Shown piece after piece: positions 16,299 through 24,412 of a stretch of 47,686 bases of DNA. Origin of the DNA: Clostridia bacterium (GTDB lineage Bacteria > Bacillota > Clostridia > Oscillospirales > Acutalibacteraceae); contig JAFRXY010000031.1 of the NCBI GenBank assembly GCA_017441385.1, positions 1 to 47,686 of the forward strand. Reading direction: 5' to 3'. Positions within the stretch are counted from its first letter, which is position 1, and every line of letters starts with the position of its first letter. A model generated the notes under the pieces. It saw only the letters and a program-made list of their open reading frames with translations, had not been told where the DNA came from and did not search any database. The position numbers and the translations under genes are program-made.

Positions 16299-17060
16299 TT
16301 GGGCAAGAAAATCGCATTTCTTTCGGCACTTGGCGGGCAGGGAACGTCGCTTTCCGTCGCCTGCGTTGCGCGGGCGGCCGCTTCTTCGGGGCGTTCCGCC
16401 GTGCTGGTCGATGCCTGCGGCTTCGGCGGCACGCTGTCCTACATAACGGGCGTCGGTGAGGACGCGGTCATGAATCTCAATGACGTGGCTTCGGGCGAAT
16501 GCCAGCCGGAGGAAGCCTTCCTCGACTGCGGCGAAAATATAAAGCTGCTCCCGGCGGGCGGTTTTTCGGAGCGGAATTTTTCTCCGCTCTCGGTGGAAGT
16601 CCGCCGTGTCATAGAAAGCCTTGGCAGAGAATACGATGTATTTGTGGATATTCCTTCCGGCACGGTGCCGGATTGCGGCATGGCGGGCTGCTTAGACACT
16701 TTCGTCATCTGTTCGCGTGCCGACGCAATGAGCCTGCAATATGCCTCCATGCTTTGCCGCCTGATACGCAAGGCCTCGGCGCAGACGGCTGGCTCCTGTG
16801 AAATCCGCCTGCTGCTGACGGATTTTTCACCCGAAAGCATGAAGCTGTGCGGTGTGCAGGACATAGACGCGTGCATTGATACGGTGGGCGCAAGGCTTGT
16901 GGGGGTAATGCCGCATGACAGCCGCGCACAGGAATCCGCCCTGTCGGGAAAGCCGCCCGACGAAAGGTGCGGGATTGTCCGCTATGCGGGCGATACAGCG
17001 GAAAGGCTGTTCGGAGGCCGTGTGCCGCTTGATGCGGGGCGGTCGTTCCGGCTGATGTAA
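16299..17060 (+). CDS. MinD/ParA-family protein with degenerate P-loop
   Basis: 253 residues from TTG 16299, chosen because GGCGGTGA upstream aligns as an SD; GTG 16290 is the alternative. The fold follows MinD throughout: N-terminal strand KIAFLSALGGQGTS, then AVLVDACGFGG, NLNDVASGECQPEEAF, NIKLLPAGG, YDVFVDIPSGTV and LVGVMPHDSRA. The deviant Walker A (normally KGGxGKT) reads LGGQGTS, so both the signature lysine and the P-loop lysine are missing, and no amphipathic membrane-targeting tail is seen. It occupies the minD position of the clostridial mreBCD-PBP2-min-mgsA cluster, but no minC or minE is present. ATP hydrolysis is doubtful; a structural or regulatory role is possible. Confidence 0.75.
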   Translation: MGKKIAFLSALGGQGTSLSVACVARAAASSGRSAVLVDACGFGGTLSYITGVGEDAVMNLNDVASGECQPEEAFLDCGENIKLLPAGGFSERNFSPLSVEVRRVIESLGREYDVFVDIPSGTVPDCGMAGCLDTFVICSRADAMSLQYASMLCRLIRKASAQTAGSCEIRLLLTDFSPESMKLCGVQDIDACIDTVGARLVGVMPHDSRAQESALSGKPPDERCGIVRYAGDTAERLFGGRVPLDAGRSFRLM

Positions 17061-17150
17061 GATGTAATAGAGGAGCCATTTTATAAAACCGGTGAAAGCC
17101 GTTAATAATATAAATATCAATTCAAAAACAAAGTAGGGAGATGGACATTA

Positions 17151-17549
17151 ATGAATATCGCTTTGATAGCACATGATGACAAGAAGGAATTGATGATACA
17201 GTTCTGTATAGCTTACTGCGGAATTCTCAGCCGCCACAACCTCTGTGCTACCGGTACGACCGGCAAGATCGTCAAGGAGGCAACGGGTCTTAACGTGAAC
17301 TGCTTTATGCCGGGTGCGGCAGGGGGCGGTGAACAGATAGCGGCTCGTATCGGCTACAATGAGATTGACCTGCTGATATTCTTCCGTGATCCTCTTACAC
17401 CCAAGCCGAATGAGCCGAGAGACAATGACATTCTGCGCATGTGCGACATGCATGTGATTCCCGTCGCCACCAACATGGCGACAGCCGAGATACTCATTCA
17501 CGGTCTGGAGCGCGGTGATTTTGATTACCGCAATTATGTCCGCAAGTGA
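17151..17549 (+). CDS. mgsA: Methylglyoxal synthase homologue with altered active site
   Basis: 132 residues. It lines up without gaps with B. subtilis MgsA as I recall it through IALIAHD, ATGTTG, the phosphate site region, FFRDPLT and [11 protein letters not shown]. MgsA makes methylglyoxal from dihydroxyacetone phosphate. The loop normally reading GPLGGDQQ here reads GAAGGGEQ, which puts Gly60 where the catalytic base Asp stands (Asp71 in E. coli) and Glu61 next to it; the second Asp (FRDP) is kept. Activity is therefore uncertain. SD AGGGAG; separate terminator downstream. Confidence 0.82.
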   Translation: MNIALIAHDDKKELMIQFCIAYCGILSRHNLCATGTTGKIVKEATGLNVNCFMPGAAGGGEQIAARIGYNEIDLLIFFRDPLTPKPNEPRDNDILRMCDMHVIPVATNMATAEILIHGLERGDFDYRNYVRK

Positions 17550-17580
17550 TTCCCGCGGATTGTTGAGATTGTTCAAACGC

Positions 17581-17620
17581 AAAAAGGGATCGGCGCATGA
17601 CAGCGGCGATCCCTTTTTTA
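17581..17620 (+). terminator. mgsA terminator
   Basis: Stem AAAAAGGGATCG (17581-17592) with CGATCCCTTTTTT ending near 17619. It overlaps any start of the next gene upstream of 17620, supporting the later ATG at 17663. Confidence 0.8.
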
Positions 17621-17662
17621 GATTTACTATTGCACAGAGTGAAAATTGGAGTTGTTCTGGAG

Positions 17663-18904
17663 ATGGAAAATACCGGATTCGACAGACTGTTTAAAATACT
17701 GGTACTGTCAGGATCGTCATTAATCGTTATCCTTGGAATTGTCGGCGTACTGTTTCTGACATCAGCACAGAAAAACGCCGTAAAGGATGAAGTGTCCCAT
17801 TCGGATCATATTTCCGAGCCGAAGGAGATAGTGCTGAGCGATTCATCGGTTGAGGTGGGAAAGAGACTCACCTATCAGCTATCTGTGAGCGGAGGAAAAC
17901 AGATCGTATTCCGTTCCTCCGATGAATCGGTTGCTACCGTTGATGAAAACGGTCTGATAAAGGGCAACGCAATCGGTAACTGTACCGTCACCGCTGAAAA
18001 TGAGAACGGAAGCACCGCCGAGTGCCGCGTGACGGTCAAAAAAGTGGTCTATATTACGATAGATGACGGCCCCACAAAGTACACGGATGAAATACTTGCG
18101 GTGCTGAAGGAATATGACGCGAAGGTCACGTTTTTTGTGGTTGGCTCCTATTATCTGAACCTTACCAAGGATATGGAGGAACAGGGCTGTGTTGTCGGAC
18201 TTCATTCCGACAGCCATATCTTCAAGCAATGCTACGCTACCAATTATTCCTATTTCCGCGGGATAGAGATTCTGTCCGACAAGGTGATGAAATATACGGG
18301 CAAGCGCTGTAAGCTGCTCCGTTTCCCCGGCGGAACCAATACGTCGAGGTGTGAGCCTCTGTGGATGCGCCGCAATCTGAACGGCGCGGCTGATATGGGC
18401 TACAGGGTATTCGACTGGACCGCCACCACAGCCGATACTTCCGACTACGGCAGCGCGGCATATTCGTTAAAAAACGTAAAGAAATCCTGCACCGAAGACG
18501 AGGAAATCATTCTGATGCATGACAGATGGTTCAGTGCGGATACGCTCAGAAAGATCATACCCTACCTGAAAGACAGCGGGTATCTTCTGGAAACCCTTGA
18601 CCGCTATCCCGACAATTGCTATTATTTCACACCGATATACAGCAAAACACATAAAGATCTCCCGTCAAAGTCGGTGAAAATCACTCATAAAACCTTTCAG
18701 ATCTATGAGGGAAAAGACGCTTTTCTCACAGCCGAAATGAATCCTGTGGATTCTACGGATTTTGTGAGATGGGAAAGCTCTGATACCTCGATTGTTACCG
18801 TGGACGCAACCGGTCACATAAAAGCGCTCAGACAGGGACAGGCGGATATTACCGCGATCACTTCCAGCGGTCACCGCGGATCCTGTCATGTTACGGTCAT
18901 TTAG
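17663..18904 (+). CDS. Membrane-anchored polysaccharide deacetylase flanked by Big_2-type domains
   Basis: 413 residues. N-terminal membrane helix (about 12-34), an Ig-like Big_2 domain (about 50-125, with VFRSSDESVATVDENGLIKGNAIG), a NodB deacetylase domain (about 128-325) with TIDDGPT (Asp134, Asp135) and HSDSH (His181, His185), RFPGG, and a second Big_2 domain at the C-terminus (WESSDTSIVTVDATGHIKAL). NodB domains remove acetyl groups from peptidoglycan or other glycans, and Big_2 domains are cell-surface modules. ATG 17663 is chosen because earlier starts lie in the mgsA terminator. Its SD is weak. Confidence 0.88.
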   Translation: MENTGFDRLFKILVLSGSSLIVILGIVGVLFLTSAQKNAVKDEVSHSDHISEPKEIVLSDSSVEVGKRLTYQLSVSGGKQIVFRSSDESVATVDENGLIKGNAIGNCTVTAENENGSTAECRVTVKKVVYITIDDGPTKYTDEILAVLKEYDAKVTFFVVGSYYLNLTKDMEEQGCVVGLHSDSHIFKQCYATNYSYFRGIEILSDKVMKYTGKRCKLLRFPGGTNTSRCEPLWMRRNLNGAADMGYRVFDWTATTADTSDYGSAAYSLKNVKKSCTEDEEIILMHDRWFSADTLRKIIPYLKDSGYLLETLDRYPDNCYYFTPIYSKTHKDLPSKSVKITHKTFQIYEGKDAFLTAEMNPVDSTDFVRWESSDTSIVTVDATGHIKALRQGQADITAITSSGHRGSCHVTVI

Positions 18905-18912
18905 AGTCAATG

Positions 18913-18957
18913 AAAACGGCCGTGCAGGAGATGGCAGCTCTTGCACGGCCGTTTTTT
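18913..18957. terminator. Bidirectional terminator between deacetylase and mtnN
   Basis: Perfect 14-bp stem AAAACGGCCGTGCA (18913-18926) with its complement at 18942-18955, T-rich on both strands. It serves the two convergent genes. Confidence 0.85.
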
Positions 18958-18999
18958 CGCTAAAAAATCAGACACTTTGCCGACATGCCGGAAAAGGCA

Positions 19000-19704
19000 T
19001 TACTTCTCGAAATATCTGAAGTATTCCATCACCATGGAAGCGCAGGTGGCGGCGGCCTTCGCTGCGAATTCCGGATAGTCCATATGCGCCTTCTCGTCGG
19101 CGGAGTCGGAAATGCAGCGCACCGCGCCGAAAGGAATGCCCGCCAGGGTACATACCTGCGCAATCGCGCCGCCTTCCATGTCGCAGGCGCAGGCGTTGAA
19201 TTGCTCGTGAATCTTCTTGCCGGTCTTTTTGTCAGCGATGAACTGGTCGCCGGTGGCTATGGTGCCTAAATGGGTGCGGGCCTTGTTGCCGATCGCCGCT
19301 TTCAGACGGGACGCGATGGACTGATTCGTCTCGAAATAGACCTTGTTGACGGTGGAAACAAAGCCCACCGGATCGCCGATGGCGGAAGTGTCCACATCAT
19401 GCTGCACGAACTTCTCGGCGATGACGATGTCATTCTGCCGGAGTCCCTTGGCAATGGCTCCTGCCACGCCGGTATTGATGATTTCACTGACGCCGAATGT
19501 ACTGAGCATGATCTGCGCGCAAATGGCGGCGTTGACCTTGCCTATGCCGCAGCGTGCCAGTACGACCTGTCTGCCGCTCAGTGTGCCTGTGGAAAACGGA
19601 ATGCCGCTGACTACCTTGTGTCCGACATTCTGCATATTGGCGGCAATACTTTCCACCTCAACGTCCATTGCCCCGATGATACCTGTAATCATTGTGTCTG
19701 CCAT
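19000..19704 (-). CDS. mtnN: 5'-methylthioadenosine/S-adenosylhomocysteine nucleosidase
   Basis: Cleaves adenine from methylthioadenosine and S-adenosylhomocysteine in methyl-cycle salvage; cytoplasmic. 234 residues from the ATG at 19704, which has SD AAGGAGCG; a longer frame to 19740 includes that SD. GIIGAMDVEVESI at the start, NTGVAGAI, and ACDMEGGAIAQV (about residues 170-181, with the substrate-binding Met-Glu) and ISDSAD near the end (catalytic Asp) are the family motifs. Stands alone on the minus strand. Confidence 0.92.
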   Translation of the reverse strand: MADTMITGIIGAMDVEVESIAANMQNVGHKVVSGIPFSTGTLSGRQVVLARCGIGKVNAAICAQIMLSTFGVSEIINTGVAGAIAKGLRQNDIVIAEKFVQHDVDTSAIGDPVGFVSTVNKVYFETNQSIASRLKAAIGNKARTHLGTIATGDQFIADKKTGKKIHEQFNACACDMEGGAIAQVCTLAGIPFGAVRCISDSADEKAHMDYPEFAAKAAATCASMVMEYFRYFEK

Positions 19705-20161
19705 TGTTAATGACGCTCCTTTTTGTAATATCAAGCTCAAAAGAATGTGATTTTGATGGATTAGTTGTGGGATATTTGCTATTTAATATATTATCACATT
19801 TCTCTATCAATTGCAACCAACAAACGCCATTTTTTTCATAGTCATTTTGCACATAATTATCTTAAGAACAACAGTATCTTCATGAAAAATACATCTTGCG
19901 TGAACCGACTGTAATATTTTGCCGAAACAGGAAAAATCAACCTCTTTGAACGGAATGTTTTCAACAGTCGGTGGAAAACACGGTTCATCCGCCCTCAAAT
20001 CCCGCTACTGTGTACCCCCTTTTCGCAAGCTACAGTGGAAAAGTCTGTGGAAAGTGTGGATAATACGGGAAAAACGCCTGTTTACCGTTTGTAATACATA
20101 CCTGCATCACACACCCCTCAAATTCTTCATAGAAAAAAATGATTCCGCGGCGGTTTAATGA
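19705..20161. other. Non-coding spacer with a DnaA box and related motifs
   Basis: No gene seen. Contains a perfect DnaA box on the minus strand (TGTGGATAA, 20055-20063), TGTGGAAAG next to it, GTGGAAAAG across 20035-20043, and the motif at 19957-19976 that matches 553-572 in 19 of 20 bases and forms converging GTTTTCAAC/GTTTTCCAC boxes. GTTTGTAATAC follows. It separates the divergent mtnN and deformylase genes. Possible DnaA-binding cluster. Confidence 0.5.
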
Positions 20162-20190
20162 TTGTATCGGGCGGTTTTTTGTGGTATAAT
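20162..20190 (+). promoter_or_regulatory. Deformylase promoter
   Basis: TTGTAT (20162-20167), 17 bp, TATAAT (20185-20190), 20 bases before the start codon. Confidence 0.6.
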
Positions 20191-20209
20191 GAGGCCGAGG
20201 TGGTTAATT

Positions 20210-20620
20210 ATGATAAGACCCATTATGAAGGACGTTCTATTTCTGGCACAGAAATCCGCTCCCGCAACCCCCGACGATGTATCCGTGGCGGACGACCTGC
20301 TGGATACCTTAAGAGCGCATTCCGCCGAATGCGTCGGCATGGCGGCCAATATGATCGGCGTGAAGAAGTGCATCATTGCGGTGGATCTGGGAGGAATGGC
20401 GCTGGAGATGTTCAACCCCCGCATTATCAGCAAATCCGTTGCCTATGAGGCGGTGGAAGGCTGCCTCTCGCTCTGCGGCGCGAGAAGCGTCACCCGATAC
20501 AGAAACATCAAGGTGGAATGGAAGACCCGTTCTTTTCAGACAAAGACCCAGACATTCACGGGAAATGTCGCCCAGATTATTCAGCACGAAATCGACCACT
20601 GCAACGGTGTGATTATTTGA
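20210..20620 (+). CDS. def: Peptide deformylase (short clostridial type)
   Basis: Removes the formyl group from new proteins. 136 residues. Metal-site motifs EGCLS (Cys85) and HEIDH (His126, His130) are intact. The first motif, usually GxGxAAxQ, reads VGMAANMIG, with Met where the conserved Gln lies; this variant occurs in a known subgroup of short deformylases in Clostridia, so it may have shifted specificity. ATG 20210 follows CGAGGTGG; an upstream start at 20162 would overlap the promoter. The ArsC-like gene follows 20 bases on. Confidence 0.82.
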   Translation: MIRPIMKDVLFLAQKSAPATPDDVSVADDLLDTLRAHSAECVGMAANMIGVKKCIIAVDLGGMALEMFNPRIISKSVAYEAVEGCLSLCGARSVTRYRNIKVEWKTRSFQTKTQTFTGNVAQIIQHEIDHCNGVII

Positions 20621-20640
20621 ATCAAAAAGGAGGCCTCATC

Positions 20641-20991
20641 ATGTTATTTGTCTGTTACCCGAAATGCACCACCTGCCAGAAAGCCAAGGCATGGCTTGAC
20701 CAAAGGGGCGTACAATATGAGCTTCGCGACATCAAACAGCATCGTCCCACCTATGACGAGCTTGTGAGCTGGCACAGAGCGAGCGGACTGCCGCTGCGAA
20801 GATTTTTCAACACCAGCGGAACGCTCTACAAATCGCTGTCCCTGAAGGACAGGCTGCCGGACATGCCGGAGGAAGAACAGCTTCGCCTGCTGGCTTCCGA
20901 CGGAATGCTGGTCAAACGTCCTGTTCTTGTCGGGGAAGGCTTTGTTCTGGTTGGTTTCAGAGAAGCGGAGTGGCAAAACACAGTTCAATGA
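20641..20991 (+). CDS. ArsC/Spx-family thioredoxin-fold protein
   Basis: 116 residues with the N-terminal CTTC (Cys9 and Cys12) of the ArsC/Spx family in YPKCTTCQKAKAWLD. The C-terminal half has the KRPVLVGEGFVLVGFREAEW segment, as in YffB-like 'arsenate reductase family' proteins. True arsenate reduction is not implied: no ars genes are nearby. SD AAAGGAGG precedes ATG 20641. Probably co-transcribed with the deformylase. Confidence 0.85.
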   Translation: MLFVCYPKCTTCQKAKAWLDQRGVQYELRDIKQHRPTYDELVSWHRASGLPLRRFFNTSGTLYKSLSLKDRLPDMPEEEQLRLLASDGMLVKRPVLVGEGFVLVGFREAEWQNTVQ

Positions 20992-21016
20992 CAGAAAAAC
21001 AAAGGCCCTGCCGCAT

Positions 21017-21038
21017 TGTTATTTTATTTAAAATAACA
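21017..21038. promoter_or_regulatory. AT-rich perfect inverted repeat upstream of pyrG
   Basis: TGTTATTTTA and its exact complement separated by TT. It has no following T-run, so it is not a standard terminator; it could be an operator or the end of the ArsC-like transcript. Confidence 0.4.
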
Positions 21039-21118
21039 CGTTCTTCCCACAGCTTAGTAGGCAAATAGCCAAATTTCTGTTTTTAGGGGTTCAGGCGTGT
21101 TTTTTTGGATTTTGTCTA

Positions 21119-21147
21119 TTGCAAAGAATCCAAAAGCGTGATAGAAT
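21119..21147 (+). promoter_or_regulatory. pyrG promoter
   Basis: TTGCAA (21119-21124), 17 bp, TAGAAT (21142-21147), with GTGA just before the -10 as in the rRNA-type promoters near 47.4 kb. I see no attenuator hairpin before the start codon. Confidence 0.6.
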
Positions 21148-21203
21148 AATTAAGTTGTTTTTAATGATTTCAGATCACTTTACATGAGAAGAGGTTATTC
21201 AGA

Positions 21204-22808
21204 ATGTCTACCAAGTACATATTTGTGACAGGCGGCGTTGTTTCGGGATTGGGAAAAGGCATTACGGCGGCGTCTCTGGGCAGACTGCTCAAAGCAAGAG
21301 GGCTGCGCGTCACCATGCAGAAGCTCGACCCTTATCTCAATGTTGACCCGGGTACGATGAATCCGACGCAGCACGGCGAGGTGTTCGTCACTGACGACGG
21401 AGCCGAAACCGACCTTGACCTCGGACATTACGAGCGTTTTATCGACGAAAGCCTGAACCGCAGCAGCAACGCCACTTCCGGCAAAATATACAACAGCGTC
21501 ATCGCCCGCGAACGCCACGGCGATTACAAGGGGGGTACCGTGCAGGTCATTCCCCATGTCACCCGCGAGATCATCGACATCATCGCCATGAACAAGCAGG
21601 ACGTTGACGTCGCTCTTGTGGAAATCGGCGGCACGGTGGGCGATATCGAGAGCCAGCCCTTCCTCGAGGCCATCCGGCAGTTTGCCAACATCGTCGGAAG
21701 GCAAAACTGCCTGTACCTCCATGTCACTCTGCTGCCCTATCTCGCGGCCAGCAAGGAACACAAGACCAAGCCCACCCAGCATTCCGTCAAGGAGCTTCTG
21801 AGCGTGGGCATTCAGCCGGATATCATCGTGCTTCGTTCCGAACTGCCCTTCGACCCGAAGATCAAGCAGAAGATCGCCCTCTTCTGCAATATTCCGGAGA
21901 AGAATGTCATTGCCAATCTCGATGTGCCGCTGCTTTATGAGGCGCCGCTCTTCCTCAAAAACGAAGGGCTGGACGAGATTGTCTGCGAGTATTTCGGCAT
22001 CGACGTGAACGGGCCGCAGGATCTTTCCGACTGGATCGAGATGGTGGAAACCGCCAAGAATCTCACCGAATCGGTCAGAATCGCGATGGTCGGCAAGTAC
22101 ACCGCCCTTCACGATTCCTACATCAGCGTTGTGGAAGCTCTTAAGCACGGCGGCATCGGCAACAAGGTCGACGTCGACATCAAATGGGTTGATTCCGAGA
22201 AGCTCACCGACGGCAACGCCGACGAACAGCTGGGCGATGTGGACGGCATTCTCGTTCCCGGCGGCTTCGGCGACAGAGGTATCGAGGGCATGATCGTCGC
22301 GGCAAAGTACGCCCGCACCCACAATGTCCCTTATCTCGGCATCTGCCTCGGTATGCAGATTGCCATGATCGAATATGCCCGCAGCGTGCTGGGCTTCAAG
22401 GACGCCAACAGTTCGGAATTCAATCCCGATACCAACTATCCGGTCATCGACCTCATGCCGGAACAGCGTGAAGTGGAGAATATGGGCGCTTCCATGCGTC
22501 TGGGCAAATATCCCTGCGCACTTACGCCCGGTTCCAGAGTCAGCAAATGCTACGGTTCCGAGCTGATCGAAGAACGCCACCGCCACCGCTACGAGGTCAA
22601 CAACACCTACCGTACGGAATATGAGAAGCACGGCATGGTGCTTTCCGGACAGGCTCCCGACGGTCACGTCGTGGAAATGATCGAGCTGCCGGAGCATCTG
22701 TGGTACGTCGCCTGCCAGTTCCACCCGGAATTCAAGTCACGTCCCAACCGCCCGCACCCTCTTTTCAAGAGTTTTGTCGAAGCGGCTAAGAAGAACAGGA
22801 ACAAATAA
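21204..22808 (+). CDS. pyrG: CTP synthase
   Basis: Makes CTP from UTP, ATP and glutamine. 534 residues. The N-terminal synthetase domain begins [26 protein letters not shown] (P-loop). The C-terminal class I glutaminase domain has the nucleophile Cys in [16 protein letters not shown] (about residue 382) and the His-Glu pair in [11 protein letters not shown] (about residues 510-520). SD GAAGAGG. Monocistronic by appearance: own promoter, and a hairpin after it. Confidence 0.97.
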   Translation: MSTKYIFVTGGVVSGLGKGITAASLGRLLKARGLRVTMQKLDPYLNVDPGTMNPTQHGEVFVTDDGAETDLDLGHYERFIDESLNRSSNATSGKIYNSVIARERHGDYKGGTVQVIPHVTREIIDIIAMNKQDVDVALVEIGGTVGDIESQPFLEAIRQFANIVGRQNCLYLHVTLLPYLAASKEHKTKPTQHSVKELLSVGIQPDIIVLRSELPFDPKIKQKIALFCNIPEKNVIANLDVPLLYEAPLFLKNEGLDEIVCEYFGIDVNGPQDLSDWIEMVETAKNLTESVRIAMVGKYTALHDSYISVVEALKHGGIGNKVDVDIKWVDSEKLTDGNADEQLGDVDGILVPGGFGDRGIEGMIVAAKYARTHNVPYLGICLGMQIAMIEYARSVLGFKDANSSEFNPDTNYPVIDLMPEQREVENMGASMRLGKYPCALTPGSRVSKCYGSELIEERHRHRYEVNNTYRTEYEKHGMVLSGQAPDGHVVEMIELPEHLWYVACQFHPEFKSRPNRPHPLFKSFVEAAKKNRNK

Positions 22809-22831
22809 TTATCATTATCATTATGATTGTC

Positions 22832-22876
22832 ATCGCATATATCGCATATATCGCATACATCACATACATCACATAA
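22832..22876 (+). repeat. Five 9-bp tandem repeats
   Basis: Five back-to-back copies of ATCGCATAT with drift to ATCACATAC/ATCACATAA, directly after pyrG. Preceded by ATTATC/ATTATG repeats. Simple slippage-type repeat. Confidence 0.8.
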
Positions 22877-22879
22877 TAC

Positions 22880-22918
22880 ATTGCAAATGCGGGTTTTGAA
22901 TCAACTTGCATTTGCAAT
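22880..22918 (+). terminator. Hairpin after pyrG
   Basis: 11-bp stem ATTGCAAATGC (22880-22890) with GCATTTGCAAT (22908-22918), followed by TATTTAT. A plausible but weak intrinsic terminator. Confidence 0.5.
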
Positions 22919-23018
22919 TATTTATAAATATTTAAAAAAAGGAGCGTGATGGATTATTATAACGGAGAACACAAGTGAAGTCATTCAAGGCGATTCGATC
23001 ATAGAATACTGTCAGCTT

Positions 23019-24383
23019 GTGCGTTCGGTGATGGAAGCCCGTCTGGAAGGCAGGACGCCGCTTGCCTTTACCCACACCTACGGCTGTCAGGGCAATGTGT
23101 CCGACGGCGAGAGAATCAACGGAATGCTTGCGGAAATGGGCTTCGGCTTTACCGATGATCCGGACAGGGCGGACTTTATTCTCTACAATACCTGCGCCGT
23201 CAGGGAACACGCCGAGGACAGGGTGTTCGGCAACGTCGGCGCTTTGAAGCACGTCAGGAACCGCCATCCGAATCTCATTATCGCCCTCTGCGGCTGCATG
23301 GTGCAGCAGCCATCCGTCGCCGACAAGATCAGAGCCAGCTATCCGCACGTCAATCTGGTGTTCGGCACCCACGTCATCAGCCGGTTTCCGGAGCTGCTTT
23401 ACCGCACGCTGACAGGCGGAAAACGGGTCTTTGAACTGTCGCAGGAGGACAATTCCATCTGTGAAGAACTGCCTGTGCGGCGGGACAGCAATATCCGGGC
23501 ATGGCTGCCGATCATGTACGGGTGTGACAACTTCTGCACCTACTGCATTGTGCCGCATGTCCGCGGCAGGGAACGCAGCAGGGACGCCGCAAAGGTTCTT
23601 GCGGAGGCAAAAGACATCATAGCCGCCGGCTATAAGGAGATCAATCTTCTGGGGCAGAACGTCAACAGCTATGCTGTGAAGAACGCGGTCAGTTCCGACG
23701 GCGAGGACTGGAACTTCCCCAAGCTGCTGCGGGAAATCGACAGCATGGAGGGGGATTATGTGCTGCGTTTCATGACCAGCCACCCCAAGGACTGCACACC
23801 GGAGCTGCTGGACGCGATGGCGCAGGGAACCCACACGGCGCACCACCTTCACCTGCCGGTGCAATGCGGATCCGACAGGGTGCTGAAAGCCATGAACCGG
23901 CGCTATACCCGCGAGAAGTACCTATCCCTTGTACGCATGGCGAGAGAAAAAATGCCCGATATCTCCCTGACGAGCGACATCATCGTGGGCTTTCCGGGGG
24001 AAACCTATGAGGAATTCCAAGAAACGCTTTCTCTCGTGCGGGAAGTGAAATACACGTCGCTCTTCACCTTCATTTATTCCGCGCGGGAAGGCACGCCGGC
24101 GGCGAAGATGGACGATCCTGTGCCGCATGCCGAGAAGGCGAAATGGATGAAGGAGCTGCTGGAAACGCAGGAGGCGATTGCCGCCGAGCGATGTGCTTCC
24201 ATGATGGGCAGCCGCCAGCGGGTGCTGGTGGAAGGGGTGGACAGCCGCGACGGTTCGCTGTTCTGCCGGACGGGAACCAACATTGTGGTCAAGTGCATGG
24301 GCAGCCCGGACACAGTGGGCCACTTTGCGGAGTGCGAGATCACCGACGCGAAGAACTGGGTGCTGCAAGGGAAGTTTTTGTAA
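23019..24383 (+). CDS. miaB: tRNA-2-methylthio-N6-isopentenyladenosine synthase MiaB
   Basis: Radical SAM enzyme adding a methylthio group to A37 of tRNAs. The N-terminal cluster Cys are in TYGCQGN, YNTCAVRE and ALCGCMVQ; the radical SAM motif is CDNFCTYC (about residues 168-175); a C-terminal TRAM domain is present. 454 residues from GTG 23019, which has no SD. The frame is open upstream to 22950, and the good SD (AAAGGAG, 22938-22944) favours either ATT 22953 in frame (476 residues) or ATG 22949 out of frame by one base. The N-terminal extension reads naturally (QGDSIIEYCQLVRS), so the real protein is probably longer. Followed by ylbF. Confidence 0.92.
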   Translation: MRSVMEARLEGRTPLAFTHTYGCQGNVSDGERINGMLAEMGFGFTDDPDRADFILYNTCAVREHAEDRVFGNVGALKHVRNRHPNLIIALCGCMVQQPSVADKIRASYPHVNLVFGTHVISRFPELLYRTLTGGKRVFELSQEDNSICEELPVRRDSNIRAWLPIMYGCDNFCTYCIVPHVRGRERSRDAAKVLAEAKDIIAAGYKEINLLGQNVNSYAVKNAVSSDGEDWNFPKLLREIDSMEGDYVLRFMTSHPKDCTPELLDAMAQGTHTAHHLHLPVQCGSDRVLKAMNRRYTREKYLSLVRMAREKMPDISLTSDIIVGFPGETYEEFQETLSLVREVKYTSLFTFIYSAREGTPAAKMDDPVPHAEKAKWMKELLETQEAIAAERCASMMGSRQRVLVEGVDSRDGSLFCRTGTNIVVKCMGSPDTVGHFAECEITDAKNWVLQGKFL

Positions 24384-24412
24384 AAAATAAAAAACCAAAG
24401 GAGACAAACAAC

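Noticed and set aside
21203-21204. CTP-responsive attenuator in the pyrG leader
   Set aside because: No GGGC transcription start and no hairpin with T-run between the promoter (21119-21147) and the start codon.
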